Notes under the pieces: model-generated
The model's database searches: none
What the model was told of the DNA's origin: nothing
The model's input: only the letters and a program-made list of their open reading frames with translations
In this document: in pieces, positions 27,839 to 37,605 of the stretch
Numbering within the stretch: position 1 is the first letter of the stretch
Layout: each line of letters begins with the position of its first letter
Made by a program: the position numbers and the translations under genes
Assembly: GCF_004684095.1 (NCBI RefSeq)
Contig: NZ_SRII01000006.1
Span: forward strand, 424,501-488,500
DNA length: 64,000 nucleotides
Source: Hymenobacter sp. UV11
GTDB lineage: Bacteria > Bacteroidota > Bacteroidia > Cytophagales > Hymenobacteraceae
Direction: 5' to 3'

Positions 27839-29461
27839 TCAAGCGAGCTGCGCCCATTTGGTATCGGGGCTTAGCTCGGCCGGGGTGGGTAGGCGGCCCT
27901 GGCCCAGCAGCTCGGCGATGTAAATCATATCGGCATCGCGGCCCATGCCGGCCGCCGCGACAATGCGGCCCTCCAGCACGTAAAACGCCAGAAAATCCTG
28001 CTTAGCCAACTCGCCGTGGTAGAGGATGTCGTCCCAGCGCTCGGCGTGGCCGGCGTAGCGCAGGCTCTTGCCATACTGCTGCGTCCAGAAAAAGGGCGCG
28101 GCCGTGAATTTCTCCTGCTGGCCCAGCATGTTGCGGGCCGCCGCCTGGCCGTGCTGCTGCGCCACCCGCCAGTGCTCGATGCGGGTAGGCTGGCCAGTGG
28201 CCGCCAACGGAAAGCGGGCGCTGTCGCCGGCTACGTATACGCCGGACGCGACCTGCAAATGACTATCGACCAGCACACTGCCATCTTTTTCCAGGGAGAA
28301 AGCCTCTTGTAGAAAGTCGGTGGCCGGGCGCACGCCCACGCCTAGTACTACCACGTTGGCGGGCAGGATTTTGCCGGCTTTGAGCTGCACCTGCGCCACG
28401 TGGCCGCCCTCGCCTAGCAGGGCCGTTACTTCGGCTTCTACCTCAAACCGGACGCCCTTTTCTTCGTGCAATTGGCGGAACATCGCCCCAATTTCGGGCC
28501 CCAGCACGCGCTCGAACGGCACCTTTTCCTGGGCCACTACCGTCACCTGCCGGCCCTCGGCCACGAGGCTGCTGGCGGCCTCCATACCAATAAAGCTGGC
28601 TCCGATAATGACGACGTGCGCGGCGCCCGCCGTGGCGGCCAGCAGCGCGTCGGCGTCGGCCTGGGTGCGCAGGGGTAGCACGCCCAGCAGGTCGTGGCCA
28701 GGCAGCTTGGGCAGCAGGTTGGGGGTAGTGCCGGGGGCCAGCAGCAGCTGGTCGTAATGCAGCGGCGGCTGGCCTTCGAGGCTGATTTCCTGCTTCTGGA
28801 GGTCGAGGCCCGTGGCGCGAGTAGCGGTCAGCAGCTCAATCTTTTGCGTGGCATAAAAATCGGCATTGCGCAGGGGCAGCGCCGCCGGCTTGGCCTTGCC
28901 AGCTAGGTAGCCCTTGCTGAGCTTGGTGCGGTCGTAAGGGGCTTTTTCATCGGCCGACACCACTACTACGCGCCCCGCAAAGCCCTCGCGCCGCAGCGTT
29001 TGGGCTGCAAACTCGCCGGCCGCGCCACCGCCCACAATCACAAATGTGCGCCCATCGGCCGGCGTTTTGGCGGCTGGCGGGGGCGTGCCGCCCACCTCGG
29101 CCGTGGGCGTGGCCTCGGGCTTATCGGTGCTGGCGGGGGGGGTAGGCGGCACCTGCACCAGGATGCGCCCTTCGGCCTCGCGCACCGCAAACGTGGGCAA
29201 GTCGTCGAGCGCGGGCGGCTCGCAGAGGTGGCCGCTATCTATTTTGAAGCAGGCGTGATGCCAGGGGCAGATGAGGCGGCCGTTCACGACTTTTCCCTTT
29301 TCCAGCGGGGCGCCGTAGTGCGGGCAGTGCGCCGCAAAGGCGTGCACCTGGCCCTGCTGCCGGGTCAGCAGCACCTGGGGGCCGTCGTGGGGGGTAGGGA
29401 AAGCCTTCAGCGCGCCCTCGGGCAGGCTGGCGGCATCGGTGAGGTCTATTTCGGGGAGCAT
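27839..29461 (-). CDS. Rieske-flavoprotein fusion (AIFM/AifL-like reductase)
   Basis: 540 residues. N-terminal Rieske [2Fe-2S] domain with Cys46-x-His48 in 'AAHCPHYGAPL' and Cys65-x2-His68 in 'LICPWHHACF', then a Pro/Thr/Ala-rich linker (about 100-130), then a pyridine-nucleotide disulfide reductase-type module: 'FVIVGGGAAGEFAAQTLRRE', 'YDRTKLSKGYL', 'HVVIIGASFIGMEAASSL', 'GVYVAGDSARFP' and a C-terminal reductase dimerisation-like domain. Matches the AIF-like (AIFM3) layout, a ferredoxin-type electron-transfer reductase using NAD(P)H. Partner acceptor is unknown. Cytosolic, no signal peptide. Linker contains the recurrent CTACCCCC word. Confidence 0.88.
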   Translation of the reverse strand: MLPEIDLTDAASLPEGALKAFPTPHDGPQVLLTRQQGQVHAFAAHCPHYGAPLEKGKVVNGRLICPWHHACFKIDSGHLCEPPALDDLPTFAVREAEGRILVQVPPTPPASTDKPEATPTAEVGGTPPPAAKTPADGRTFVIVGGGAAGEFAAQTLRREGFAGRVVVVSADEKAPYDRTKLSKGYLAGKAKPAALPLRNADFYATQKIELLTATRATGLDLQKQEISLEGQPPLHYDQLLLAPGTTPNLLPKLPGHDLLGVLPLRTQADADALLAATAGAAHVVIIGASFIGMEAASSLVAEGRQVTVVAQEKVPFERVLGPEIGAMFRQLHEEKGVRFEVEAEVTALLGEGGHVAQVQLKAGKILPANVVVLGVGVRPATDFLQEAFSLEKDGSVLVDSHLQVASGVYVAGDSARFPLAATGQPTRIEHWRVAQQHGQAAARNMLGQQEKFTAAPFFWTQQYGKSLRYAGHAERWDDILYHGELAKQDFLAFYVLEGRIVAAAGMGRDADMIYIAELLGQGRLPTPAELSPDTKWAQLA

Positions 29462-29597
29462 AGGGGGTAGGACTGATTTTCTACTGGCAACGCAAGGCAG
29501 CCCCGGCGGGTTGGAAAAGAGTGGGCGCCAGCACGGCAGCCAATAAACTTTGGCCTCCTACCTATTCCTTGCAAATCAAGAAATTACCTACCATTTC

Positions 29598-31322
29598 TTA
29601 CCTGCGAGTGCGAACCTCTGCGGCGGGCGCACTCATTCGAAAGCCCTGCTGCAGCGTGGCACCGCGCAGCTGCAGGCCAGCGTAGAGGGTATCGGTGCAG
29701 GGCAGAGCGCTGTTGCCGCAGTGCCCGTCATGCGCGCCGACGTACACGCGATACGGACCTAGCTGCTCGACAACTATTGCTCGCTCGGTGCGGTAGTCGG
29801 CCGGCCATACCGCATGGGTCATAAGGGTATTATGCTTGTTAAGCTCGCTTCCCAAGTCTTTTACCCCGTATGCCAGGGTAAGCATTACCAAAAGCCAGCC
29901 GCCCACCCGCAGCCAACGAGCTGGCCAGGTTTGCCCCGCCAACACAAGCCCCAGCACAGCCACCCCAATCACATACGTGTAGCCAAAGCGCAGCGCGGGG
30001 GCTACCCCAAACCACCAGCCGCAATCCAGTAGCAACAAGCCATATAGCTGATATTCGACCCGTTGCCACCAGCGAGTTCGGCGCTGCCACACCAAGCTGC
30101 CCGCCATTATTGTCAAGCTTGCCAGCAAGATTAACAACAGGCGCTGGTCAGCCAATTCGTGCTGCTGCCACCAGAAGGGTAACCACTGAGCCAGAGACTG
30201 GCCCGCCGCGTGCGACCAGTCGTTCGCGGGCCGCAGGGCAAACAGGCGAATTTCGGCCATGTCGGCCGCCGGGCGGGGGGTAGGGATGGCCCAGTCGGGT
30301 ACCACCGCCCCCAGGCTTGCCGCCAGCGGATACACTGCATAGCCCGACAGCACTACGTTGCGCCCCAGCCAGGGCAGCGCTACCACCAACCCTATCGCCA
30401 TCAGCAGGGACAGCCGCCGGCCCCAGTCCCGGCTATTAGCCCGTAGCGCCCAGGCCAGGGGCCACAGCAGCATCGCCACAGCCGATGCCTTAAAGGTGAC
30501 GGCCGTGGCAGTCAGCACCACCAGCCAAGCCAGGCCGGCAGCAGTTAGCCGGGGTGTTTCGAGCAACGCCCCTAGCAGGAGCAGGCCCACCATAGCCGCC
30601 GACATATCGGGCATCGGGGAAGAAATCAGGAAGCGCGTGCATAGCAGCAGCAGCAGCAGGCTTCCCAAGTAGTATCCCGCTAGCCACGGCCGCCCACCGG
30701 GCCGCAGGTGCTGAGCGGCTCGCCGCACATGGCAGAGCGTTAGCAAGAGAAACCCGTAGCTGTTGACTGTTTGCTGAAAAGCTGGCTGAGCGCCCAACTG
30801 GCTTGCCGGACTAAAAAAGGCCGTGAGTAAGTCCGCGTGCGAATTGAAAGCTAATCGGCTATGCAAATTGCCCAAGCCGGGCACCACGGCAAATCGGTGC
30901 AACCACTGAATAGTCTGCGCGTGGTACAGCGTCGTATCAATAAAGCTGGGGGGCTGAACGGCATGCACCAGCACGCCCGCTACCAGCACCGCGGCCAGCG
31001 CCCCCGCCGCCGCGCCCGCCACCCGCCAGTGTTGGCCATACGTCCGTAGCAGCTGAACAACCTCCCCAGGCTGCGCCACCAACACTGCCACGGCCAGCGC
31101 ACTCACCCCTACTTGCACCCCCAACGCCACCGGCCACGCAAAGCTCAGCACGGCCACTAGCCAGGCCACGCCGGCCAGCCCGGTCAGGCTCAGCAGTTCG
31201 GGGCTCGCGGCCACCAGGGGGGGTAGGGTGCCGCCCAGCATGCGCAGCAGCCGGGCCAGCCCCAGCCCAAGGCCCAGCGACACTACCGCTATCCACACCC
31301 AAAATAGCCCAACTGTCAGCAT
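29598..31322 (-). CDS. Multi-pass membrane protein (LIC_10190-type family)
   Basis: 574 residues with about a dozen hydrophobic segments. The conserved stretch 'YHAQTIQWLHRFAVVPGLGN' followed by 'LHSRLAFNSHADLLTAFF' is the feature I recall from the LIC_10190 family of membrane proteins, which look like GT-C glycosyltransferases or lipid-linked sugar handling enzymes. 'FIDTTLYHAQ' fits the first extracytoplasmic loop of such a fold, where catalytic acidic residues reside. Function is unknown; a sugar-transfer role is inferred from fold only. Stands 44 bases after the asnS stop, possibly co-transcribed. Confidence 0.7.
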   Translation of the reverse strand: MLTVGLFWVWIAVVSLGLGLGLARLLRMLGGTLPPLVAASPELLSLTGLAGVAWLVAVLSFAWPVALGVQVGVSALAVAVLVAQPGEVVQLLRTYGQHWRVAGAAAGALAAVLVAGVLVHAVQPPSFIDTTLYHAQTIQWLHRFAVVPGLGNLHSRLAFNSHADLLTAFFSPASQLGAQPAFQQTVNSYGFLLLTLCHVRRAAQHLRPGGRPWLAGYYLGSLLLLLLCTRFLISSPMPDMSAAMVGLLLLGALLETPRLTAAGLAWLVVLTATAVTFKASAVAMLLWPLAWALRANSRDWGRRLSLLMAIGLVVALPWLGRNVVLSGYAVYPLAASLGAVVPDWAIPTPRPAADMAEIRLFALRPANDWSHAAGQSLAQWLPFWWQQHELADQRLLLILLASLTIMAGSLVWQRRTRWWQRVEYQLYGLLLLDCGWWFGVAPALRFGYTYVIGVAVLGLVLAGQTWPARWLRVGGWLLVMLTLAYGVKDLGSELNKHNTLMTHAVWPADYRTERAIVVEQLGPYRVYVGAHDGHCGNSALPCTDTLYAGLQLRGATLQQGFRMSAPAAEVRTRR

Positions 31323-31366
31323 ATCAGCATCCTACAAACCAGCTAGCCCAGTACTGGCGCACGCGC

Positions 31367-32770
31367 CTAAAACTCCGCATTCTTGGGGAAGCGGGGGAAG
31401 GGAATGACGTCGCGGATGTTGGTCATGCCCGTCACGAAGAGCACGAGGCGCTCGAAGCCCAGGCCGAAGCCGGCGTGCGGCGCGGTGCCGAAGCGACGCG
31501 TGTCGAGGTACCACCACAGCTCGTCGGTGGGCACGTGCATCTCAGCCATGCGGGCTTCGAGCTTAGCCAGGTCTTCCTCGCGCTGCGAGCCGCCGATGAT
31601 TTCGCCGATGCCGGGGAAGAGCACGTCCATCGCCCGCACGGTGCGGCCATCCTCGTCGAGCTTCATGTAGAAAGCCTTGATTTCCTTCGGGTAATTGGTC
31701 AGGATAACCGGCTTCTTGAAGTGCTTCTCGACCAAGTAGCGTTCGTGCTCGCTCTGCAAGTCGGTGCCCCAGTCCACGGGAAACTCGAATTTCTGCTTCG
31801 CCGACTTCAATATTTCCACCGCCTCGGTGTAGGTGAGGCGCTGGAACGCGTTGTCGGTCACGGAAGCCAGGCGGCCCAGCAGCTCCTTGTCGTAGGTGTC
31901 GCTCAGAAATTGCAAGTCATCGGCGCAGTGGGCCAGCGCGTACTTCACCAGGCTTTGGAGGAAGTCCTCGGCCAGGTCCATGTTGTCCTGCAAGTCGTTG
32001 AAAGCCACCTCGGGCTCAATCATCCAGAACTCGGCCAGGTGGCGGGCGGTGTTCGAGTTTTCGGCCCGGAAGGTGGGCCCGAAGGTGTACACGCTGCCCA
32101 GCGCCATGGCCGCCAACTCGCCTTCGAGCTGCCCGCTCACGGTGAGGTTGGTCTGCTTGCCAAAGAAATCCTGGCTGTAGTCCACGGCGCCATCGTCGGT
32201 GCGGGGCGGGTGCTCGGGGGGTAGGGTGGTCACCCGAAACATCTGGCCCGCGCCCTCGGCATCGGAGCCCGTGATGATGGGCGTATGCACGTAGTAAAAC
32301 CCGTGGTCGTTGAAGTACTGATGGATGGCAAACGCCAGCGCGTGCCGGATGCGCAGCACCGCCCCGAAGGTGTTGGTGCGGGGGCGCAGGTGGGCAATTT
32401 CGCGCAGGTGCTCCAGCGACGTCGCCTTCTTTTGGAGGGGGTAGGCCTCGGGGTCGGCAGTGCCCAGCACGGTTATTTCGGTGGCCTGAATCTCCGTCGA
32501 CTGGCCCTTGCCCTGGCTAGCCACCAGCTGGCCGCGCACCGCAATGCACGAGCCGGTGGTCACTTCCTTGAGGCTTTCTTCGGGAAATTTTTCGGCATCG
32601 GCTACTATTTGGAGGGTAGCGAGGCCCGAGCCATCGTTGAGGGCGATGAACTGCACGTATTTGTTGCCCCGGCGGGTGCGCACCCAGCCTTTCACCAGCA
32701 CTTCGCGGTTGAGGTCGGGGCTCGTGAGCAGGTCTTGAATGCGGGTGCGGCGAAGCTGGTCGTCAGGCAT
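31367..32770 (-). CDS. asnS: Asparaginyl-tRNA synthetase
   Basis: 467 residues, class II synthetase. OB-fold anticodon-binding domain ('[20 protein letters not shown]') is followed by class II motifs: '[22 protein letters not shown]' (motif 2 with the Arg) and '[16 protein letters not shown]' (motif 3). The '[12 protein letters not shown]' segment distinguishes AsnRS from AspRS. The start at 32770 ('[15 protein letters not shown]') is chosen since the earlier Met at 32803 adds residues unlike the family. A TACCTTTG box lies about 117 bases upstream. Divergent from rpoN. Confidence 0.95.
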   Translation of the reverse strand: MPDDQLRRTRIQDLLTSPDLNREVLVKGWVRTRRGNKYVQFIALNDGSGLATLQIVADAEKFPEESLKEVTTGSCIAVRGQLVASQGKGQSTEIQATEITVLGTADPEAYPLQKKATSLEHLREIAHLRPRTNTFGAVLRIRHALAFAIHQYFNDHGFYYVHTPIITGSDAEGAGQMFRVTTLPPEHPPRTDDGAVDYSQDFFGKQTNLTVSGQLEGELAAMALGSVYTFGPTFRAENSNTARHLAEFWMIEPEVAFNDLQDNMDLAEDFLQSLVKYALAHCADDLQFLSDTYDKELLGRLASVTDNAFQRLTYTEAVEILKSAKQKFEFPVDWGTDLQSEHERYLVEKHFKKPVILTNYPKEIKAFYMKLDEDGRTVRAMDVLFPGIGEIIGGSQREEDLAKLEARMAEMHVPTDELWWYLDTRRFGTAPHAGFGLGFERLVLFVTGMTNIRDVIPFPRFPKNAEF

Positions 32771-32886
32771 GGCAATTTTTTTTTCGGTGGCTGCTCCCTG
32801 CATCCCGGTTTGTATAACAGTTTTAAGTGGTGACTACCAGCGAAAAACGGAAGGTGAAAACCGAAATACGAAAAGCACTATGTCCG

Positions 32887-32894
32887 CAAAGGTA
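32887..32894 (-). promoter_or_regulatory. -7 promoter box for asnS
   Basis: TACCTTTG on the minus strand, giving an asnS leader of about 110 bases. Confidence 0.45.
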
Positions 32895-33028
32895 AAGCCC
32901 GGCCCTACCCCCCGCGGCTGGTGGCAGACAGAATTTGCCGGTCGTACCTTACGACCAATTATGGCTTACTTGCGTAATTCTACTCTAAATGCACTGCCAA
33001 AGCCTTTTTCTATTCCCGTCCTATTTTT

Positions 33029-34636
33029 ATGCAACGCCTTGATTTAAAGCAGCTTCTATCACAACGCCTGTCGCCCCAGCAGATTCAGTTTATCAAGCTA
33101 CTGCAAATTCCGACGGCCGAGCTCGAAACCCGCATCAAGGAGGAGATGGAAGTGAACCCGGCTCTCGAAGAAGGCGACAGCGACGAGGCCGACGAGCGCG
33201 ACGATAGTGCCGATGACACGCCCGAGGCCGACGACCCCAACGACTCGCTCGACAACGACGATAATACGCTGGATGAGGACTTTAGCCCCGGCGAGCCGAG
33301 CGACGACAGCGCTGGCCCCGACGACTACGCCGACGAGCGCCCCGAGCCCGCCGCCGAGCCCGAGGCACTGGGCATCGACAACGACAACCATGAAATCGAC
33401 ATCAGCGACTACGTCAACGACGACGAGATTGCGGGCTACAAGATGCAGGGCGACGGCCCCGGCGACGAGGAAGAGCGCGAAATGCCGCTGGCCGATAACA
33501 GCAGTTCGCTGCACGATTCGCTGCTCGACCAGCTGCACTTTGCCCGGCTCAGCGAGCAGCAGCAGCTCATTGGCGAGCAGCTCATTGGCTCGATTGACGG
33601 CGACGGCTACATCCGGCGCGACCTGGCGGCCATTGCCAACGACCTGGCCTTCAGCCAGAACATCGAAGTAACCGAGCCCGAGATTGAGGCCGTACTGCAC
33701 GTCATCCAGCAGTTTGACCCGCCGGGCATCGCCGCCCGCGACCTGCCCGAGTGCCTGCTCCTGCAACTCGAGCGCCGCAACCAGGACGAGGACACGCTGA
33801 ACGCCGAGCGCATCCTGACCGAAACCTTCGAGGAGTTTACCAAGAAGCACTACCAGCGCATTCAGCAAAAGCTTGACTTAGAAGACGATGAGCTAAAGGA
33901 TGCGGTGGCCGTTATCCTGAAGCTGAACCCTAAGCCGGGCGGCAATGGCCCCGTGAACGCGGGCCGCGGCAGCGGCGGCGGCGCGCAGTACCTGATGCCC
34001 GATTTCATCCTCACCAACGACAACGGCGAGCTGAACCTGACCCTGAACGCCCGCAATGCCCCCGAACTGCGCGTGAGCCGCGACTACCGCGAGATGCTGC
34101 AGACCTACGACAAGGCCTCCAAAAAAGACCAGAAAATGAAGGAGGCCGTGAGCTTTGTGAAGCAAAAGCTGGACTCGGCCAAGTGGTTTATCGACGCCAT
34201 CCGGCAGCGCCAGAATACGCTGCTGCGCACCATGTCGTCCATCGTGGACTTGCAGCGCGAGTTTTTCCTGACTGGCGACGACTCGAAGCTCCGGCCCATG
34301 ATTCTCAAAGACATCGCGCAGCAGATTAGCATGGATATCTCGACCGTGAGCCGGGTGGCCAACTCCAAATCGGTGCAGACTGAGCACGGTATCTACCCCC
34401 TCAAATTCTTCTTCTCCGAGGGCATCGCCACCGATTCGGGCGAGGACGCCAGCAGCCGCGAGGTGAAAAGCATCCTGCGCGACCTCATCGGCGGCGAGAA
34501 AAAGGACCACCCGCTCAGCGACGACAAGCTGGAAAAAATGCTGAACGCCCGCGGCTACAACATTGCCCGCCGCACGGTGGCCAAGTACCGCGAGCAGCTC
34601 AACATTCCGGTGGCCCGGCTACGTAAAGAGCTGTAG
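33029..34636 (+). CDS. rpoN: RNA polymerase sigma-54 factor
   Basis: 535 residues. Region I starts 'MQRLDLKQLLSQRLSPQQIQ' (Gln-rich activator-contact region), residues about 45-150 are a very acidic linker (region II, long for the family), core-binding region includes 'DSLLDQLHFARLSEQQQLIG', helix-turn-helix 'ISMDISTVSRVANSKSVQTE', and the RpoN box 'ARRTVAKYREQLNIP' at the C-terminus. Directs transcription from -24/-12 promoters with AAA+ activators. One such activator gene in this window (6886-7433) is dead, so other activators must serve it. Followed by a clear hairpin terminator. Confidence 0.95.
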   Translation: MQRLDLKQLLSQRLSPQQIQFIKLLQIPTAELETRIKEEMEVNPALEEGDSDEADERDDSADDTPEADDPNDSLDNDDNTLDEDFSPGEPSDDSAGPDDYADERPEPAAEPEALGIDNDNHEIDISDYVNDDEIAGYKMQGDGPGDEEEREMPLADNSSSLHDSLLDQLHFARLSEQQQLIGEQLIGSIDGDGYIRRDLAAIANDLAFSQNIEVTEPEIEAVLHVIQQFDPPGIAARDLPECLLLQLERRNQDEDTLNAERILTETFEEFTKKHYQRIQQKLDLEDDELKDAVAVILKLNPKPGGNGPVNAGRGSGGGAQYLMPDFILTNDNGELNLTLNARNAPELRVSRDYREMLQTYDKASKKDQKMKEAVSFVKQKLDSAKWFIDAIRQRQNTLLRTMSSIVDLQREFFLTGDDSKLRPMILKDIAQQISMDISTVSRVANSKSVQTEHGIYPLKFFFSEGIATDSGEDASSREVKSILRDLIGGEKKDHPLSDDKLEKMLNARGYNIARRTVAKYREQLNIPVARLRKEL

Positions 34637-34669
34637 CACGGACTTCTAGTCGGCCTGCTAAAGTTTATT

Positions 34670-34704
34670 CCGCCTTTCAACGTCTAGTTGGAAGGCGGTT
34701 TATT
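34670..34704 (+). terminator. Terminator of rpoN
   Basis: 12-bp stem CCGCCTTTCAAC / GTTGGAAGGCGG with one G-T pair and loop GTCTA, then TTTATTTTA. Confidence 0.82.
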
Positions 34705-34721
34705 TTATACGCCATTACCTT

Positions 34722-35372
34722 ATGTCTCAGCGAATTATTATCACCGGCGCCACCGGCATGGTGGGCGAAGGCGTGCTCCTTACCCTGCTACAGCAGCCCG
34801 ATGTGGAGGCTGTGCTGTCCATCAGCCGGCGGCCCAGCGGCCACGCGCACCCCAAGCTGCGCGAGCTGCTGTTACCCGATTTTTTCGATTTGAGTAAGAT
34901 TGAAAGCGAATTGGCGGGCTACTCGGCGTGTTTTTTCTGCGCGGGCGTGTCGTCGCTGGGCAAGAAGGAGCCCGAGTACACTCGCCTGACCTACGACCTG
35001 ACGCTGCACTTTGCCCAAGCGCTGGTGCGCCACTCACCCGAGGCCACGTTTTGCTACATTTCGGGCGCGGGCACCGGCGGCCGGGCCATGTGGGCCCGCG
35101 TGAAGCGCCGCACCGAAACCGACCTGCTGGCCCTACCCTTCCGGGCGGCGTACATGCTGCGGCCGGGCTTCCTGAAACCCGAGCCAGGCCAGCGGCATGT
35201 GCTGCCTATGTATCGCTGGCTCAAGTGGTTATTTCCTCTGATGCGGCGACTGGGCTACGGCTCCACCCTGCGCGAACTGGGCTTGGCCATGCTGCACGCC
35301 GCCCAGCGCGGGGCCGACAAGCCAGTGCTGGAAGTGAAAGACATTGTGCGGCTGACCCGGTCGGCCGGCTAA
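34722..35372 (+). CDS. NAD(P)-binding epimerase-like protein
   Basis: 216 residues. Rossmann glycine motif 'IIITGATGMVGEGVLLTLL' at the start; 'CFFCAGVSSLGKKEPEYTRL' and 'FCYISGAGTGG' follow the atypical SDR pattern (NAD(P)H-binding/NmrA-like short members). The catalytic Tyr-x3-Lys is not evident, so it may bind the cofactor for regulation or reduce an unknown substrate. Its stop overlaps the stop of the convergent membrane glycosyltransferase gene. Confidence 0.8.
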   Translation: MSQRIIITGATGMVGEGVLLTLLQQPDVEAVLSISRRPSGHAHPKLRELLLPDFFDLSKIESELAGYSACFFCAGVSSLGKKEPEYTRLTYDLTLHFAQALVRHSPEATFCYISGAGTGGRAMWARVKRRTETDLLALPFRAAYMLRPGFLKPEPGQRHVLPMYRWLKWLFPLMRRLGYGSTLRELGLAMLHAAQRGADKPVLEVKDIVRLTRSAG

Positions 35373-36733
35373 CCCCTACCCCCGGCTGGGGCAGCCAAGG
35401 CCGGCCGGCCTTGGTAGTATTCCCACGCCGCCCAGGCCAGCACGCCGCCGTATTCGAGGGCGATGAGCCAGGGGCTCTCGGTGTAGGCCGGGGTGCGGTA
35501 AGCTGAATACGACAACACCACCAGCCCGGCCCAAACCCGCGCGTAGCGCAGCGGCGAAAAGCAGCTGAGCGCCACCAGCGGCACCAGGTACCAGGGGTGC
35601 ACGATGGTGGCCAGCGCAAAGTAGCCGCTGAGCGTGAGCAAGAGCCGTTGCGGCACCGCTGCCAGCCCACGCTGCCCTCCCCCCCCCGCCAGCCGGAACG
35701 CCAGGTAAATGGCGCCCGCGCCCAGCAATGGCCCCAGCCCGCCTACCAAATCGTAGCCCACGAGCCACTGGCCCAGTGCCCGCAGCACGTAGAACACGCT
35801 GGCATTAAACTCGAAGCTCTGAAAATACAGGTCGAGGCTGAGCCCAATGTGCAGCAGCAAACTCCACGACACGAAGGGCAGAAACAACAGCCCCAGGCTA
35901 CCCGCCAGCACTCCCAGAAACCACCCGCAGCGCCGCCACCCCAGGTACCGGGCCAACAGCGGCAGCGCCAGCAGCGGCAGCAGCTTGGTGGCCACGGCCA
36001 GGGCCAGCGCGCCAGCCGCCAGCCGGGTGCGGCGGCGCACCAGCAGCGCCCCGGTCAGCAGCAGGAAAGCCACCACTACCCCCTCCATATGCACGTTGCC
36101 CGCCACCTCCACTATCGCCAGCGGGTGCAGCAGGTAGGCCAGCGCCCGGCGCCCGGGCCAGCCGGCCAGCGGCAGCAGCCACAGCAGCAGCGCCGCCGCG
36201 CACGCATCGGCCAGCAGCAGGGCCAAGCGCACTACCAACAAAAAGCCAGTTTCGGAAGCCGGAAAAGCCGCCGCGGCCGCCCCGTACAGCGCCTGGCACA
36301 CCGGCGGGTACACCGAGAAGTAGCGGGGCGAATTAAGGTGCGACCCCAGCCGGCGCAGCTCGGCCATGGGCAGGGCGGCCGAGTCGGCGGGCGGGTGCTG
36401 GAGCAGCTGCGCGGGCGTTTCGGCGAAGGGGTTGTGACCATGGCTCACGAGCAGGCCGTCCCAGCGGAAGCGGTAGAAATCGTCGCTCAGCGCTGGGGTG
36501 GCCGGCAGCCACAGCAGCCGGAATACCAGCGCCGCGCCCAACCCCCAGCGCAGAGGTAGGCGCGTGTGCAGCAGCCACGCGTAGGCCGCGCCGGCCACCG
36601 CAAAGAGGGCAAGCAATTGAGTAAAATGCGCCCGCGGCGTGGCGTAGGCCAGGGCCCAGTAGGCCGCGCCCGTCAGCAGCAGGGCCAAGAGCTGGCTAGC
36701 GCGGAGCAGGGGGGTAGGGCGGGGCGGAGTCAA
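35369..36733 (-). CDS. GT-C type membrane mannosyltransferase-like protein
   Basis: 454 residues with about 10-12 membrane segments. First extracytoplasmic loop has the acidic pair typical of GT-C glycosyltransferases, 'ALSDDFYRFRWDGLLVSHGH', followed by 'NPFAETP' and 'YPPVCQALYGAAAA'; 'AIVEVAGNVHMEGVVVAFLL' is also shared by GT87/DUF2029-like enzymes. Such proteins move a sugar from a polyprenyl-phosphate donor to a periplasmic acceptor. The polyprenyl-phosphate donor could come from the adjacent GT2 enzyme (36833-37537), which resembles dolichol-phosphate mannose synthase. Same strand, 99 bases apart, likely co-transcribed. Confidence 0.82.
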   Translation of the reverse strand: MTPPRPTPLLRASQLLALLLTGAAYWALAYATPRAHFTQLLALFAVAGAAYAWLLHTRLPLRWGLGAALVFRLLWLPATPALSDDFYRFRWDGLLVSHGHNPFAETPAQLLQHPPADSAALPMAELRRLGSHLNSPRYFSVYPPVCQALYGAAAAAFPASETGFLLVVRLALLLADACAAALLLWLLPLAGWPGRRALAYLLHPLAIVEVAGNVHMEGVVVAFLLLTGALLVRRRTRLAAGALALAVATKLLPLLALPLLARYLGWRRCGWFLGVLAGSLGLLFLPFVSWSLLLHIGLSLDLYFQSFEFNASVFYVLRALGQWLVGYDLVGGLGPLLGAGAIYLAFRLAGGGGQRGLAAVPQRLLLTLSGYFALATIVHPWYLVPLVALSCFSPLRYARVWAGLVVLSYSAYRTPAYTESPWLIALEYGGVLAWAAWEYYQGRPALAAPAGGRG

Positions 36734-36832
36734 AGGGCCAATAGTTTTGAATGCGCGGGTGGCCTCCCCGCCCGCGCCACCCGCGCCGCCAGAACGTAAC
36801 CACTTGTAGACCGTGGCCCGAAGTACCTCATC

Positions 36833-37537
36833 TCACCAATACTTAAAAATCGTCCACAAAATCTTAACCCCCGCCCCGATGGTGCCGCGCACCGTGCCCG
36901 ATATCTTGGAGGTGCCGATGCGGCGGCGGTAGCGCACGGGCACCTCGGCCACGCGCAGGCCCAGGCGGGCGGCTTTCACCTGCATTTCCACCGTCCAGCC
37001 GTAGTTGGTGTCGGCCATGCCGATGCGGGCCAGCGCGGCGGCCGTAACAGCCCGAAACGGCCCCAGGTCGGTGTGGGTGCCGCCGTAGCGCAGGCGCAAG
37101 AGGCGCGATGCCAGCCAGTTGCCGAAGCGCTGCTGGGGCAGTAGCGCGCCGCGCTCGCGCTGGCCCAGCGCCCGCGAGCCAATAACCAAGTCGGCCGCGC
37201 CGGCCAGGATGGGCGCCAGTAGGGCGGGCATCTCTTCGGGGAAATCGGAATGGTCGCCATCCAGAAAGACGATGATTTCGGGCGTGCGGGCGGCGGGCTG
37301 GGCGGCGTAGTAAGCCAGCCCGGCCAGGCAGGCTTGGCCGTAGCCGGGGCGCGCCTCGGCTACTACGGTGGCCCCGGCGGCGCGGGCGGCAGCGGCAGTG
37401 TCGTCGGTCGAGGCATTGTCCACCACCACCACTTCCTGGGCCAGGCCGGCCGGAATTTCGCTCAGCACCAGCGCGATAGATTTCCCCTCGTTGTGGGCCG
37501 GGATGAGGACGCCGATGCGGGGTAGGGAAGCTGACAA
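36833..37537 (-). CDS. GT2 glycosyltransferase (polyprenyl-phosphate mannose/glucose synthase-like)
   Basis: 234 residues. GT-A fold with 'IGVLIPAHNEGKSIALVL', 'EVVVVDNASTDDTAAAA', 'IIVFLDGDHSDFPEEMP' (metal-binding D-x-D) and 'TDLGPFRAVT', 'YGWTVEMQVKAARLGLRVAE' with 'VRYRRRIGTSKISG'. The latter block is the DPM1/DPMS family signature. No C-terminal membrane helices, so a soluble or peripheral enzyme. It would charge undecaprenyl phosphate with a sugar used by the downstream GT-C protein. Starts on the far side of a palindromic-free gap from arsC. Confidence 0.85.
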   Translation of the reverse strand: MSASLPRIGVLIPAHNEGKSIALVLSEIPAGLAQEVVVVDNASTDDTAAAARAAGATVVAEARPGYGQACLAGLAYYAAQPAARTPEIIVFLDGDHSDFPEEMPALLAPILAGAADLVIGSRALGQRERGALLPQQRFGNWLASRLLRLRYGGTHTDLGPFRAVTAAALARIGMADTNYGWTVEMQVKAARLGLRVAEVPVRYRRRIGTSKISGTVRGTIGAGVKILWTIFKYW

Positions 37538-37605
37538 AGAGAGAAGCGCGCGGTTGAGCCCGTAAAGAAAGCGGCTGCCGCTTCAGCTTACTCCCGCCGT
37601 CGCCG

